A stretch of 64,000 nucleotides of DNA from Aegilops tauschii subsp. strangulata (taxonomy: Eukaryota > Streptophyta > Magnoliopsida > Poales > Poaceae). This document shows positions 36,159 to 47,329 of this stretch, in pieces. The notes under the pieces were generated by a model that worked only from the letters and a program-made list of their open reading frames with translations, did no database searches and was not told the DNA's origin. Position 1 is the stretch's first letter, and every line of letters begins with the position of its first letter. The stretch lies in NCBI RefSeq assembly GCF_002575655.3, contig NC_053036.3:196572788-196636787 (forward strand), in the 5' to 3' direction. A program made the position numbers and the translations under genes.

Positions 36159-36489
36159 TTTCCTAAAGCAATATGAGCAAAGGATTAACGATTCACTTCA
36201 CAGGAAAGAAAAACAGTAGCATGTGATATTTTTGGTTCTTCCGCGAGAAGCAATTTTATGGACAAAGCATTTCGGTGGCACCTATTGCCGAAAAAACTTT
36301 TCACAAATATCTACCAAATAAGGGTACCACCTACCAACACATTTCATCTCATTTGGCCCCTATTGCCTAAGATAATTGATTAAAAAAACAAGTGGCAAAT
36401 TTAACTAAATTGGCACCTACATTTTGCCAAAAAATAACTTATTACAAAAAAACAAAAGCATCTACCTATCCATGTACAGAAAAAATAAT

Positions 36490-36745
36490 AATAATATGGT
36501 GCATACTAAATCAACTAGCCTACTAAATCCACTAGCATACTAAATCAACTAAATCAAAATGTTCTAAATCAACTAAATCAACTAGCCTACTAAATCAACT
36601 AACTCAAGATGTTCTAAATCAACTAAATCAACTACATACTAAATCAACTAAATCAAGATGTTCTAAATCAACTAAATCCACTACATACTAAATCAACTAA
36701 ATCAAAATGTTCTAAATCAACTAAATCAACTAGCCTACAAAATCA
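36490..36745. repeat. CTAAATCAA minisatellite
   Basis: About twenty short, partly regular copies of CTAAATCAACTA and variants with GATGTT or AGCCTA spacers lie in the presumed upstream region of the B3 gene. Confidence 0.85.
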
Positions 36746-36754
36746 AAATGTAGC

Positions 36755-37075
36755 AGGGGGGAGGGGTTGTGGATGGAGGAGGGAGGAGGGAGAAGGAGGG
36801 GTGACTCGAGGAGGGAGAAGAGAGTAGGACGGAGGAGGAAGACGAAGCGAGGAGGGGCCAGCCGGCGGCGAGTGGAGGGAGGACGGAGGAGGAAGGCGGA
36901 GCAAGGAGGGGCCGGCCAGCGGCGACTAGAGGGAGGACGGAGGAGGAGGCCGGTACCGAGTCCAGTGAGGAGGAGGAGGTGGCGGCGGCGCAGATCGGAG
37001 GAGGGGCGACGGGGGAGGACCGGTGTGGGGGGTTGAGGGGGAGATCGAGTGAGTGTGAGTGTGAGTGGATCGGAT
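36755..37075 (-). other. Purine/pyrimidine-rich leader region upstream of the B3 gene
   Basis: The plus strand is strongly GGAGGA-rich, so the minus strand is CT-rich, as in many plant 5' UTRs and promoters. An internal duplication (GGACGGAGGAGGAAG...GCGAGGAGGGGCC) is visible. It could be the first, non-coding exon and promoter of the captured B3 gene. Open frames here are low-complexity. Confidence 0.4.
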
Positions 37076-38454
37076 AGGGCGGAGAGTGGGGGAGATGAAA
37101 TGGCTTAGCAATAGCACGCTATAGCAAAAGGCGCTACCGCTAAACGACCTAGCAGTAGCGCCCTTCACACAGAGCGCGCTACAGCTATGTGTCAGCATGT
37201 AAAAATAGACATCAAAAATACATTGATCATCAATGATCTTTTTGTGTACAATCTGATTTGTCAATATGAGTCCTCGCTAGTTTAGGAACTGGTGAAGACT
37301 CATATTGCGGCCACAAATTCTACACATAGAGTTCAATGAAGACCAAGTGGTTGTGAAAGTTTGAGAAGTAACATATTTAAGGTGCTACAAACTCTCTTCA
37401 CGAAGCGAGGTGGGACTAATTTTTTTAGTAAACTTAGCAGTAGCGGTTATTTTGTAAATGCGCTACTACTATGTTCCCTAGCAGTAGCGCTCTTCATACT
37501 AGCGTGCTGCTGCTAGAACTAGGCTCGCGGCGGCGTCGTGGCAATTATGGCAGTAGCGCGTCTTAGAGTGGGCGCAATACTGATACATTTATTTCAGCAG
37601 CGAGGATTGTGCGCGCGCGCTACTGCTAGTTAGCAGCAGCGCCTTATTTTAAAGTGCACTGCTGGTAAGACTCTGTGTATAGGATTTTCCCTAGTAGTGT
37701 GAATATGATTTGTGAGTAGTTACTTTTGTTCCTGAGGACATGGGAGAAGTCTTGCTATCAGTAGTCATGTGAATTTGGTATTCATTCGATATTTTGATGA
37801 GATGTATGTTGTCTTTCCTCTAGTGGTCTTATGTGAACGTCGACTACATGACACTTCACCATTGTTTGGGCCTAGAGGAAGGCATTGGGAAGTAACAAGT
37901 AGATGATGGGTTGCTAGAGTGACAGAAGCTTAAACCCTAGTTTATGCGTTGCTTCGTAAGGGGCTGATTTGGATCCATATGTTTCATGCTATGGTTAGGT
38001 TTACCTTAATACTTCTTTTGTAGTTGCGAATGCTTGCAATAGGGGTTAATCATAAGTGGGATGCTTGTCCAAGGAAGGGCAGTACCCAAGCACCGGTCCA
38101 CCCACATACCAAATTATCAAAGTAACGAAGGCGAATCATATGAGCGTGATGAAAACTAGCTTGACGATAATTCCCATGTGTCCTCGGGAGCGTTTTCCTT
38201 CATATAAGAGTTTGTCCAGGCTTGTCCTTTGCTACAAAAAGGATTGGGCCATCTTGCTGCACCTTATTTACTTTCATTACTTGTCACCCGCTACAAATTA
38301 CCTTATCACAAAACTATCTGTTACCGATAATTTCAGTGCTTGCAGAGAATACCTTACTGAAAACCACTTGTCATTTCCTTCTGCTCCTCGTTGGGTTTGA
38401 CACTCTTACTTATCGAAAGGACTACGATAGATCCCCTATACGTGTGGTTCATCA

Positions 38455-39522
38455 TGGTGTGTTCATAAAAGGTCATCAATTAGTGGAAACTTAGCATAGA
38501 AGGAACATCGAGCTACCACAAGAAGTAGATGATGATCAGATGAACACGGACCACACTAGGGAACCCGTCGGTGATGTTTTCATCAATCCCAAACGGTTGA
38601 ATACTAGCAAGCATTTGCCCACAACACACACGGCCTATTCCATCACAAACAGGTCGGATGGATCAACTTATGCCAAGTATCGCACATTGTCAAAAAGTAA
38701 TGCGGTAGACCTTCTGTATTAAAAAATAAAAAACAAGGACCTCGAGGTTAAATTAGCTGAGGGAATGGGTCATTTCGGTCATTTGAACGAAATGACCCAT
38801 CCTATCAGTTAATTTAACATCAACACAACTTCCCATCCAGTCACCCATCTGATGGCTACTCCAGCCTGAGCACACTTAACTTCATAGTTTTCTTACATGA
38901 GCTACTGGTGGAACAGCTAGTCCTTGCTGATAGGAATGCCTCTTCGCATCCTTATGGCGTATCCGGATGACCGCCCGTCCCACAATGGACAATAGATGTT
39001 GTCTAGACAGAGCATATCACATACGTCTTATTAGAAGCAATCGTCTGTGTTATTATCGGTCTTCGCACACATTTCTGATTACAGACCTGTTTGCCGCGTA
39101 TCACACACATCTTGTTATATTGAACCGTTTCTGTTCTCTTGCCTAATCACAAATAGTTCATCCAAGTCTAACGTATGCTATACATCGCACACACCTTAAT
39201 CGTGCTGACCGTTTCTTTTGTGTTGCCTAACCACAAACAGTTCATCCGAGTGAACTGTATGTTGTACATCGCACACACCTTCATCTGGATGCCCGTTTCT
39301 TTTGTTCCTCCTCATCGCCAACAGTTAATTGAGCTGAACTGTATGCCCTGCATCGCACACGCAACTAAAATATGAACCGTGTTCAATGCATCCTCCATCG
39401 CCAACATTTTGCACCTTTTTTGACGGTTATTTTACACCACCATTTGCGATTATGGCATCGCACACAGTTTCGTCGAAGGGTCTCTGATCGTAGTGTCGCG
39501 TTAGCAGCAACCTGCAGTAGTG
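38455..39522. mobile_element. CACTA-type region E1, right end
   Basis: The right border is the CACTA-like terminus CTGCAGTAGTG at 39,522. About 38,998-39,522 is a direct relative of 50,776-51,221, with repeated subterminal words such as ATCGCACACA and AACAGTT. Because RLG1 inserted at 25,162/38,455, this piece was once continuous with 23,330-25,162. The left CACTA terminus is not found and may have been lost to RLG2. Confidence 0.55.
38747..38818. repeat. 72-bp inverted repeat able to form a hairpin
   Basis: The left arm starts GTTAAATTAGCTGA and the right arm ends TCAGTTAATTTAAC. The 31-bp arms match at about 27 positions around a 10-nt loop and include GAATGGGTCATTTCG-type sequence on both sides. 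It may be a tiny foldback element or a terminator-like structure. Confidence 0.7.
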
Positions 39523-40319
39523 GGGGGTCCTTCCCACACGATCCAAAAACCGTCGGGGATATGCCTCCTGGACACGCTTGGCAAAATGAGGTCTTGTGCT
39601 ACCGGCGAGCCATCAAATACGGATATACGTACAGTAGTGCTAAAAATACAATTATACAGGTGAAATCATCTCCGGTCGTAAGTACATCTCACACAGTCAG
39701 TCCCCGCTAAACGTTTCTGTTCGTATATACATCCCACATAGTCGCTCCAAGGAAAACATTTCCGTTCGCAGGTACATCACACACAATTTTACCCATTAAA
39801 TCGTTTGTGATAGCGTTGCCATTGCACTGGATATTAACAATTTTATCATTTGTGTTATTGAATGCATCACACACTGTGCATAGAAGAAACTATGTGGCGA
39901 AGGTTGTCCATCACACATAGTTTTTATGTGGTAAATGTTTGCGCAAGGCGGCCTAACGCAAACAGTTTTCAAGAGGATGTCGTGTGTGATTGTTCATTGA
40001 TCCAACACGATTTATTACTAGAAACAGTGTGCGTTGACTGAGGTCATCTCCCATGGTGTTTTCTCAATAACCGTTTGCAATAGAAAAACCCAATTACCAG
40101 GCTAATTGACCATAGCAGGCTAATTGCCCTATTATTAATAATATATTTATTAATCTAATTGACATTCATATTAAGCACACAATATATTTCATTTCCATAT
40201 TAAGGAAGCAGGATTTCGTAATTGAAATGTCTAGAACCTTTCGAAATTAGCTGCCCCATTACACAACTGCACCAGCACCAAGTTTCACCTGCAATGTCTA
40301 GAACCTTTCGAAATTAGCA

Positions 40320-40777
40320 TCATAGAAGGTACATAGACAGATGCATCTCATTTGGAAAACTGCTGAAGCGGAAGGCGAATATTGAGCCTTCATTGATGTT
40401 GAAGGTCTTTGCAACTTTAGGCCAGTGCATGTGGATGATTGACCGTCCATCCTTCGTCCTCTTAGGAACACTTCAATATTGAACCGTGGGTGTTGTATGA
40501 AAACCTTCCTCGCCTCCTAACCATGCAGGTGGTTTGACAGGAAATAATCACTGAACTGCTTTGGAAAGGCCTCAAAACAAGGATGTGCGTAAATATCTTC
40601 TCTATATTGGAAATGGGGCAAAGGAATAAAAAAGGCAGGTATAATAGTTAGTACCATCTTGTAGTGAACTGATGTCTTCTTCATTGTGCAGACAAAGATC
40701 TTGATATTTTTTCTCGCTAATTTCTTTATCCTAACAATGTTTCTGAGTTTCTTGACTTGATTAATATTCATGGACAA
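40320..40777 (-). pseudogene. B3-like domain gene remnant
   Basis: On the minus strand, a frame from about 40,777 contains FPKQFSDYFLSNHLHG and meets a TAG at 40,517-40,519. It continues with VFIQHPRFNIEVF, then shifts frame near 40,460. It resumes as GRSIIHMHWPKVAKTF and EGSIFAFRFSSF and ends in TGA at 40,320-40,322. The order (P..F..FL, strand, GR.....W..., EG..FAFRF) fits a B3 domain of the kind found in plant B3 proteins. At least two breaks make it non-functional. It is a different B3 sequence from the one at 35,099-36,158. A 26-bp direct repeat (GTCTAGAACCTTTCGAAATT...) flanks its 3' end at about 40,228 and 40,294. Confidence 0.5.
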
Positions 40778-41049
40778 CTCATTTCCCCATATGCAAAAGG
40801 GTCGAACTGTGGGTCAAAACCTCTGACAGCAGGACCCACATGTGCAAGACCAAATTGTTAAAAACCTAAATATTAGAATGGTTCCTGCAATTGCACAATA
40901 ATGTGCTATTAGACGGACCATGCATGTGCTAACCTCGATTGTAAACCTCAGTGCTTCCTATTGTTTCCCTGAAACACATGTAAGGTAGTTAGTCACCAGG
41001 TTAAGTGAGGGTTCGCATGCTATTAGTAAAATATGTTGATGAAAAATAA
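40778..41049. other. Interval without a supported gene in E2
   Basis: About 270 bp between the B3-like remnant and the 245-bp tandem repeats. No frame or RNA gene is supported. It may be the remaining intron or 5' part of the B3-like gene. Confidence 0.4.
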
Positions 41050-42060
41050 GCACATTGCAGATTCATCGGATTAATTCAAGCCACATGGAAAACCCATTTA
41101 TCCAAACCAAGCATGATCAAGAACTAGGAAATATAGCACTTGTATATGTTTCTCATGTATTAAGTGCAGCGAAATTTGATTTATTCCTCACATGCACAAC
41201 AATACAAAATTCTACCCACGACAATTGGACATCGCATTGCAGAATTGAACAAAGCAGTTAACTAAACACCACAACAAATGAACCAAACATTAACTGAGCA
41301 CCACATTGCACAATATAACATACTCCTAATAGAAGATCAGACAGTTAACCAAACCAAGCATGCTTAACAACTTGGAAATATAGCAATTGTATTTGTTTCC
41401 CATGTATTTAGTATAGCCAAATTCAATTTATTTCTCACATGGTATACAATAACAGAATGCACCCACAACAATTGAACATCGCATTGCAGAATTGAACCAA
41501 ACAGTTAGCTAAACACCACAACAAATGAACTGAACGTTAGCTGAGCACCACATTACACAATATAACATAGTCCTAATAGAAGATCAGACAGTTAACCAAA
41601 CCGAGCATGCTTAACAACTTGGAAATATAGCAATTGTATTTGATTCTCATGTATTTAGTACAGCCAAATTCGATTTACTTCTCACATGGTATACAAAAAC
41701 AGAATGCACCCACAACAATTGAACATCGCATTGCAGAATTGAACCAAACAGTTAACTAAACACCACAACAAATGAACCAAACGTTAACTGAGCACCACAT
41801 TGCACAATGTATAACATACTAGAAGATCAGACAATTAACCAAACCAAGCATGCTTGACAACTTTGAAATATAGCAATTGTATTCGTTTCTCATGTATTTT
41901 GTAAAGATAAATTTGATTTATTTCTCACATGGAAGACAATACAAAATTGCAGCCTGAAGAATTGAACATCACATTTGCAGAATTGAACCAAACAGTTAAC
42001 TGAAGACGACAACTAATTAACCAAACAGTTAATCAGTGAGCACCACATTGCACAACATAT
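41050..42060. repeat. ~245-bp tandem repeat, four copies
   Basis: The word AGAAGATCAG recurs near 41,331, 41,578 and 41,821. The text around it, including GCATGCTTAACAACTTGG, ATTGAACATCGCATTGCAGAATTGAAC and GAGCACCACATTGCACAA-like words, is repeated with moderate divergence. Unit length is about 242-248 bp. It is unrelated in sequence to the ~500-bp satellites. Confidence 0.88.
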
Positions 42061-42189
42061 AGAACATATACACGAGAGTAACAGATTGCGTGGTAAAATT
42101 AGATAGCACAATTCACTAGAATTTGTTATGAAAAGGCAGGAGCAGCACACGCAACGAGTAAACCGAGCATGCTTAACCGGCATAGCTAG

Positions 42190-42540
42190 CAAATGGCAAG
42201 GTGCTCCTCCAAGATCTGGGGGTCGGCACGAATGGCAGCCATCGTGACCTCATCCGCACATGCAGCCGCGATTTGCTTCTCTGCTGCCAAATGCTCCTTC
42301 AGCTCCTGCCTATACTGCGTTCACCATGGCTTAGGGCGGCGCTTATTTGGTGGAGAGGTCGGTGATTTGGGTGGAAGGTGTTGTGCCGGCGGTCAGGGCA
42401 TGTGGGATGTGGAAGGAGGAGGAGGAGGATGGGGGTCGGGTGTGCGTTACCTGCCTGGATAGACGAGGACGAGCAGCGTGAAGGAGGGTCGCCGGTGAGG
42501 AGGCGGCGCTGCAAGCATGGAGTGAAGGTTTCAACTTGGA
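42190..42540 (-). pseudogene. Small captured gene fragment
   Basis: The minus strand reads LKEHLAAEKQIAAACADEV...LEEHLAIC up to a TAG near 42,198, preceded upstream by a Ser/Pro-rich stretch starting at an ATG near 42,519. A GTAACG donor-like site after CAG near 42,453 could mark an intron. The Ala-rich helical part resembles in style the next minus-strand gene at 42,955-43,563. I do not recognise the family. Reading the plus strand gives only a low-complexity frame. Confidence 0.35.
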
Positions 42541-42954
42541 AAGGAAGGCGGAAACAGGGGAAATGTGGGTTTTGGTAAGGGGGGCAGGAAGGTAGATATT
42601 TCTACGGAAGCCATTTTTTTTTTGAATCGGTTTAGTGAAAAACTGATGCGCAAAGTGTCATCAGACACGGTCCTTATTCAGAACTGTGTACGATATGTGA
42701 ACATCACAAACAATTCAGATAGCTTAACCCGTGTGTGATGAGTTTGAACGTGAAAAATTTGGGTTCGAATTTCCCTGGTTACAGTGCTCATCCACGTCAT
42801 TGCATAATTTGGGTACACAAAGGAGACTACAGCACACCCACACTTCTTAATCGAGCAAGTTCCGCAATTAAACAGAGCTAGCTGACCTAAACATTACTCT
42901 AACAAATTCAAGATTGACGCTCTTAATTAAACAAAACAAAGAGTACTACTACGG
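42541..42954. other. Subterminal-like repeat words, no gene
   Basis: The interval contains ACTGTGTACGAT, CACAAACAATTCAG and CGTGTGTGATG-type words similar to the CACTA subterminal repeats. No coding frame is supported. Confidence 0.4.
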
Positions 42955-43563
42955 CTAGTGCTCGTCGATCTCCGCCGCCTCCACCATGTGCAGCTCTCGC
43001 CCGACGGTCTCCTAGGGAAGGGGCTCCATGGCATCCATCGCACCATACTCGGCCAGCATCTCGCCATCCACGTCCGCCAACTCTTTGGAAAAGGCCGCCA
43101 CGAGCTGGGCGTGGGCGGCCATGATTTGGGCTTGGACGGGCTCCATCGTGGCAAGATACGCGGCGGAGGAACCGACGGCTGCTCGAATGCTCTCGGTGAT
43201 TGCTAGCTCTTCGGTCGTGGGTTGCCGACCGTTGTCGAAGAAGCTTTGTTCGATTTGTGCGGTGACCGCCACAACCTGGGTGTGGGCGGCCTCGACATGG
43301 TCGTGGGCGGCCTCCATTAGGGCTAAGGCCGCCGCTGCGGAACGAACAGCTGTTGTGCCGCTCTCGCCAGTTGCTATCCCCGAGGCAGATGTTGATGCCG
43401 CCACCTGAGAAGCAACAGCGGCTGTTTGGGCTGCCTTGGCCGCCCGGTCACAGATTGCGGCCGCGCTCATGCACCTTGTTAGCACGCGCATGGCGGCTGC
43501 GGCCGCGCTCTCGCCGGAGTGGGCCGCCGAAGTTGCCCTCACGACGCGAGTCCACGTCCCCAT
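42955..43563 (-). pseudogene. Alanine-rich helical protein gene, captured, one in-frame stop
   Basis: It starts at the ATG at 43,563 (MGTWTRVVRATSAAHSG) and stays open for 183 codons to a TAG at 43,012-43,014. The same frame then continues to a TAG at 42,955. The product is about one third Ala with recurring units such as MEAAHDHVEAAHTQVVA and MEPVQAQIMAAHAQLVAAF, which are amphipathic helices, probably coiled coil. High GC marks it off from AT-rich flanks. No family is recognised. It may be a captured host gene or a CACTA-lineage gene of unknown function. Confidence 0.45.
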
Positions 43564-43829
43564 CTTTCACCGGTGACAATGGAACAGTGAAATGATATTT
43601 GGGGAGCGAGCTAGAGTGCTTGACACGCTGGTTGTGGACTGTAGCCGATGCACCTTCTCGCGTAAGCCATAGGCGTACTATACACCAACGGTGCTCCAAG
43701 ATATTTTGTACTGCATCTCACACGGTTGGTGATAATAAACTGTGTGTAATCTACTTGATTTTAATTACATAATGGGGTCACAGCGGCAATGGAGGGTGTT
43801 TGAATTGCTAGAACTTTTATCTGCAGTGA

Positions 43830-46190
43830 ACATGCAACTATATGTGTGTCGTAAAAAAATTGGAATTATTGAGGGTTCATTTGGACATTTTATACATTAA
43901 ATTGGTTTTGTAGCCATTTCAGGTGCACAATTCAAAATTAAACTACGTGCATATGCTCCGGTGAACCAACATGGGTTGTAAAATCATATATGTGTCCATG
44001 GGTTTATGCTTATGTCCGGTGCAAGAAATGGGGATGAATTTAGAACACCACGGCACCGTGGCTCTCCGGCAAACTTTGAGGTACTTGCTTTTTTAATTCT
44101 AGTAAATCTGAAACCCGTCCGAAATTCATGAACCTTGGCATGCTATCATGGAATGGCATCAACATGCTAGGGTAAAAAATATTGTCCCATTTGGGACAGG
44201 TTATGGTATAAGCTGCTCACAAACCAGAGCTTCTCACAAGAAGCCTCATGGTTCCGTTAGGGAAACGTGTCACCTTTGTTGACAAAACGATAATCGTCGC
44301 CTCTTCTTGCTTTCAATTTTTTCCTGGTGTCAATATAGAACAACAGGAGTGTCGTGTTAAATTTTGGAATTTTTCGGGGATCGTTTGGACATTTTTATAC
44401 GTTAACTGAGTTTTCTAGGCATTTATGTGCATAATTCAAAATTGAACTACATGCACATGCTCTAGTCCATAAAAAAGGGTTGCAAAACCAAATGTGTGTC
44501 CTTGGTTGCAAGCTTAGGTCACATGCAAGAAATGAGAATGAATGTCAAACACCTTTACACAGCCGCTCGGCCGGTAACATTGAGATACATGGTTTTAAAA
44601 TTCTAGTAAATCAAAAACTCGTCTAAAATTCATGAAACTTGACGTGATATCATGGAACGGCATCGACGTGCCGTGGTAAAAATATTATCCCATTTGGGGC
44701 AGGTTTGGGTATAAGCTTCTCGCAAACCAGAGCTTCTCTCACAACAAGCCTGATGGTTTCGGTAGGGAACGTGCCACCTTGGGGGACGAAACGATATATG
44801 TTGCCTCTACTTACTTTAATTTTTTTCTCGTGTCAACATAGAACAACAGTAGTGTTGTGTCAATTTTTTGGGATTTTTCAGGGTTCGCTTGGACATTTTG
44901 ATACATTAACTGGGTTTCTATGCATTTATGTGCATAATTCAAATTTGAACTACATGCACATGCTCCAGTGCATATAAATGGGTTCAAAATTGAAATGTGT
45001 GTCATTGGTTGCATGCTTAAGTCCCATGCAAGAAATGAGAATGAATGTCAAAACCTTGCAGCCGTCGCTCGGACGCTAACATTGAGATACATGGTTTTTA
45101 AATTCTAGTAAATTGAAAACGCGTCTAAAATTTATGAAACTTGACATGCTAGCATGGAACGGAATAAACATTCCGTGTTAAAAATATTGTTCCATCTGGG
45201 GCAGGTTGGAGTATATAAGCTTCTCACAAACCAGAGCTTCTCACAACAAGCCTCATGGTTACAGTAGGGAACGTTTCACCTTTCTGGATGAAACGATATC
45301 CGTTGCCTCTTCCTGATTTCAATTTTTTTCTAGTGTCAACATAGAACAACATGAGTGTTGTGTTAATTTTGGGAAATTTTCAGGGTTCGTTTGGACATTT
45401 TATACATTAACTGAGTTTTTAATGCATTTATGTGCATAATTCAAATTTGAACTACAGGCACATGCTCTAATGCATATAAATTGGTTGAAAATTCAAATAT
45501 GTGTCATTGGTTGCATGCTTAGGTCCCATGCAAGAAATGGGAATGAATTTCAAACACCCTGCCGCCGTCACTCGGCCGCAAACATTGAGATACATGGTTT
45601 TTAAATTCTAGTAAATCCAAAACTCGTCTAAAGTTCATGAAACTTGACAAGCTATCATGGAGCGCATCAACATGTCGTGGTAAAAAAATTGTCCCATTTG
45701 GGGCAGGTTTGGGTATAAGGTTCTCGCAAAACAGAGATTCTCACAACAAGCCTGATGGTTTCGGTAGGGAACATGGGGACGAAACGATATCTATTGCCTC
45801 TTCTTGCTTTTAAAATTTTTCTAGTGTCAAAGTAGAACGACAGGAGTGTTGTGTCAATTTTTTGGATTTTTCAGGGTTCGCTTGGACATTTTTATACATT
45901 AACTGGGTCTTCTAGGCATTTTATGTGCATAATTCAAATTTGAACTACATGCACATGCTCAAGTGCAGAAAATGGGTTGACATATGAAATGTGTGTCCTT
46001 GGGTGCATGCTTAGGTCCCATGCAAAAAAAGAATTTCAAACACCAGGGCAGTGTTGATTGTCGGCAAAATGTTGAAATACTTTATTTTTAAATTCTAGTA
46101 AATCCAAAACTCGTGTGAAATTCATGAAACTTGACATGCTATCATGGAATGGCACTCGACATGTTGTGGTATTTTTCGTGTCCATTTTGA
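43830..46190. repeat. Tandem repeat family B, ~500-bp monomer, about five copies, related to family A
   Basis: The phrase CATGAAACTTGACATGCTAT or a close variant recurs near 44,128, 44,631, 45,132, 45,636 and 46,122, giving periods of 486-504 bp. Each copy shares with family A, in the same order, CTCACAAACC(A/G)GAGC, CATGGTTCC-like sequence before AGGGAAC, a pyrimidine-rich TTCAATTTTTT stretch, TTTGGACATTTT against TTTGACCTTTT, and AATTCAAATTTGAACTACAT. Copies differ from each other more than family A monomers do, so this array is older or less homogenised. Confidence 0.9.
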
Positions 46191-46621
46191 GAGAAGGCGC
46201 ACTCGAATAATAGCCAACAAAGGCATTTTGGAAAAATAGCCGCCACTTTAATATCTCAAACATTTGTATAATTTAAATCATGTGCGCTCTGTTAACCATT
46301 CACGTGACGCCATGTGTCTTGGTTTTAATCTATAGGAGGTGTCGTGCAGACAACTGCTTGACTGAACGTGAGACGTGCGAGCGTAGTCCGGTGTGCAGGC
46401 TGACCGAGAGGCATGGAAGCTATCCTCCAATGCGCATACTCACCTAGAACCGTGCGAGTTGTACGCTGCGCAGGCTCACTGGGAAGCGAGCCCGTTGACT
46501 TCCATGGCCGTCCGCCTTGCTCGCATCTTCTCCATTAATGGCGCCTAAGCCGCTGTTTAATACGAGCAGCCTTACTATTCGCCTCCCATTCCCCTCCATC
46601 CCGCAGACCTCCACCAACGCC

Positions 46622-47195
46622 ATGGCGCAGAAGGATCATATGCCATGAGTATTCAAGTTTGGTGAAGTCGACTCCGAGCTGAAGGAGATAGAAAATAAGG
46701 AGGAATGGGGCCTCATGGACATGGCCTTGAACGAGCTAGTCGCGGTGGTTGATGCCCCCGCGCCCGTCCCAGCTCCCATCCCCGCTCCCACGCCAGCGAC
46801 CATCCCCGTAGCATTGAAGGGCTGGTCACCGACCACTATCGCAGAGCTGGAAGCCGCAGGCATCGGTGATGTCTCCGCAGACCCGCGCGAGCTCATGTAC
46901 TTACCAGCGCCAACACCCATGCCCGTGCGTGCCCCTCCACCCACCGCGGCGCCGGTCCCCGTGCGTTTGTCTGCACCCACCATGCCCGTGCCCGTGTGCG
47001 CGCCCCCCTCAGCGGCATGGGGCACCGTCAGTTGTCGTCCTCCCGCGCCCTACCCGTCGATCGCGCGGCGACATGATGTTTGATTTCCAAGTGAAGAACA
47101 TTATGTGATGCCTTGAAGACTTCAACAACGGCGTCCCGGAGGACGACAACGACAAAGCTGGCGCGGCACGCCGCCTCCGCCGCCGCCGAAAATAG
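46622..47195 (+). pseudogene. Proline/alanine-rich captured gene, broken
   Basis: An ATG at 46,622 opens a frame with a TGA after eight codons (46,646-46,648), then stays open to 47,083 through a run of PAPVPAPIPAPTPA-type repeats. A second frame before the end (RGDMMFDFQVKNIM, stop at 47,106, then LEDFNNGVPEDDNDKAG and a basic tail ending at 47,195) looks like the true C-terminus, so there is also a frameshift near 47,070. About 350 bp upstream is GC-rich promoter-like sequence. The function is unknown. Confidence 0.45.
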
Positions 47196-47329
47196 TTTTT
47201 TTGGGTTTAATACTGTATCTCGATCATATGAATATAAATTCGCAGTGTGATTGAATGAAAGATATGGTTTGAACGAACTTGTGTTTTTCTCTCTTAATGT
47301 ACAGACTTATCAAACGATTTTATTTTCAA

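Larger units (their letters stand above)
34504..37699. mobile_element. Non-autonomous CACTA DNA transposon, 3,196 bp, carrying a B3-domain gene
   Basis: The ends are perfect 15-bp terminal inverted repeats, CACTACTAGGGAAAA and its complement, flanked by the 3-bp target duplication TGA. Subterminal regions (34,504-34,690 and about 37,080-37,690) are packed with AGTAGCGC-type words in both orientations, as expected for transposase-binding repeats. No CACTA transposase is encoded, so it would move only with help from another element. Inside, on the minus strand, is a predicted three-exon B3-domain gene. The clean ends and unmutated target duplication suggest a fairly recent insertion. Confidence 0.95.
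25163..38454 (+). mobile_element. Gypsy LTR retrotransposon RLG1, complete but decayed, host of a CACTA insertion
   Basis: Both LTRs start TGATACGT and end TCATCA: 25,163-26,682 and 33,757-38,454, the latter enlarged by a 3,196-bp CACTA plus its 3-bp duplication. Flanking 5-mers are TGGCG on the left and TGGTG on the right, a target-site duplication with one mismatch. Internal order is PBS, gag, protease, reverse transcriptase-RNase H, integrase, then a small extra ORF before the 3' LTR, which is Gypsy order. The extra 3' ORF and an Asp-tRNA-like PBS suggest the Athila branch (inference). By eye the LTRs differ by several per cent, so the insertion is not recent. Confidence 0.93.
33757..38454 (+). 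repeat. RLG1 3' LTR, split by a CACTA element
   Basis: LTR sequence occupies 33,757-34,503 and 37,700-38,454; together about 1,500 bp match the 5' LTR. The two halves join seamlessly when the CACTA and one TGA copy are removed, reproducing the 5' LTR text around 25,928. A 14-bp deletion near 33,890 and scattered substitutions distinguish it from the 5' LTR. Confidence 0.93.

Noticed and set aside
36767..37036. Arg/Gly-rich 89-codon frame on the plus strand
   Set aside because: Low-complexity translation of a GGAGGA-rich tract, more plausibly the CT-rich leader of the B3 gene on the other strand.
38554..38576. CACTAGGGAACCCGTCGG as a left CACTA terminus
   Set aside because: No matching inverted CCTAGTG terminus with the same 3-bp flank was found; it shares only CACTA with the right ends at 39,522 and 51,221.
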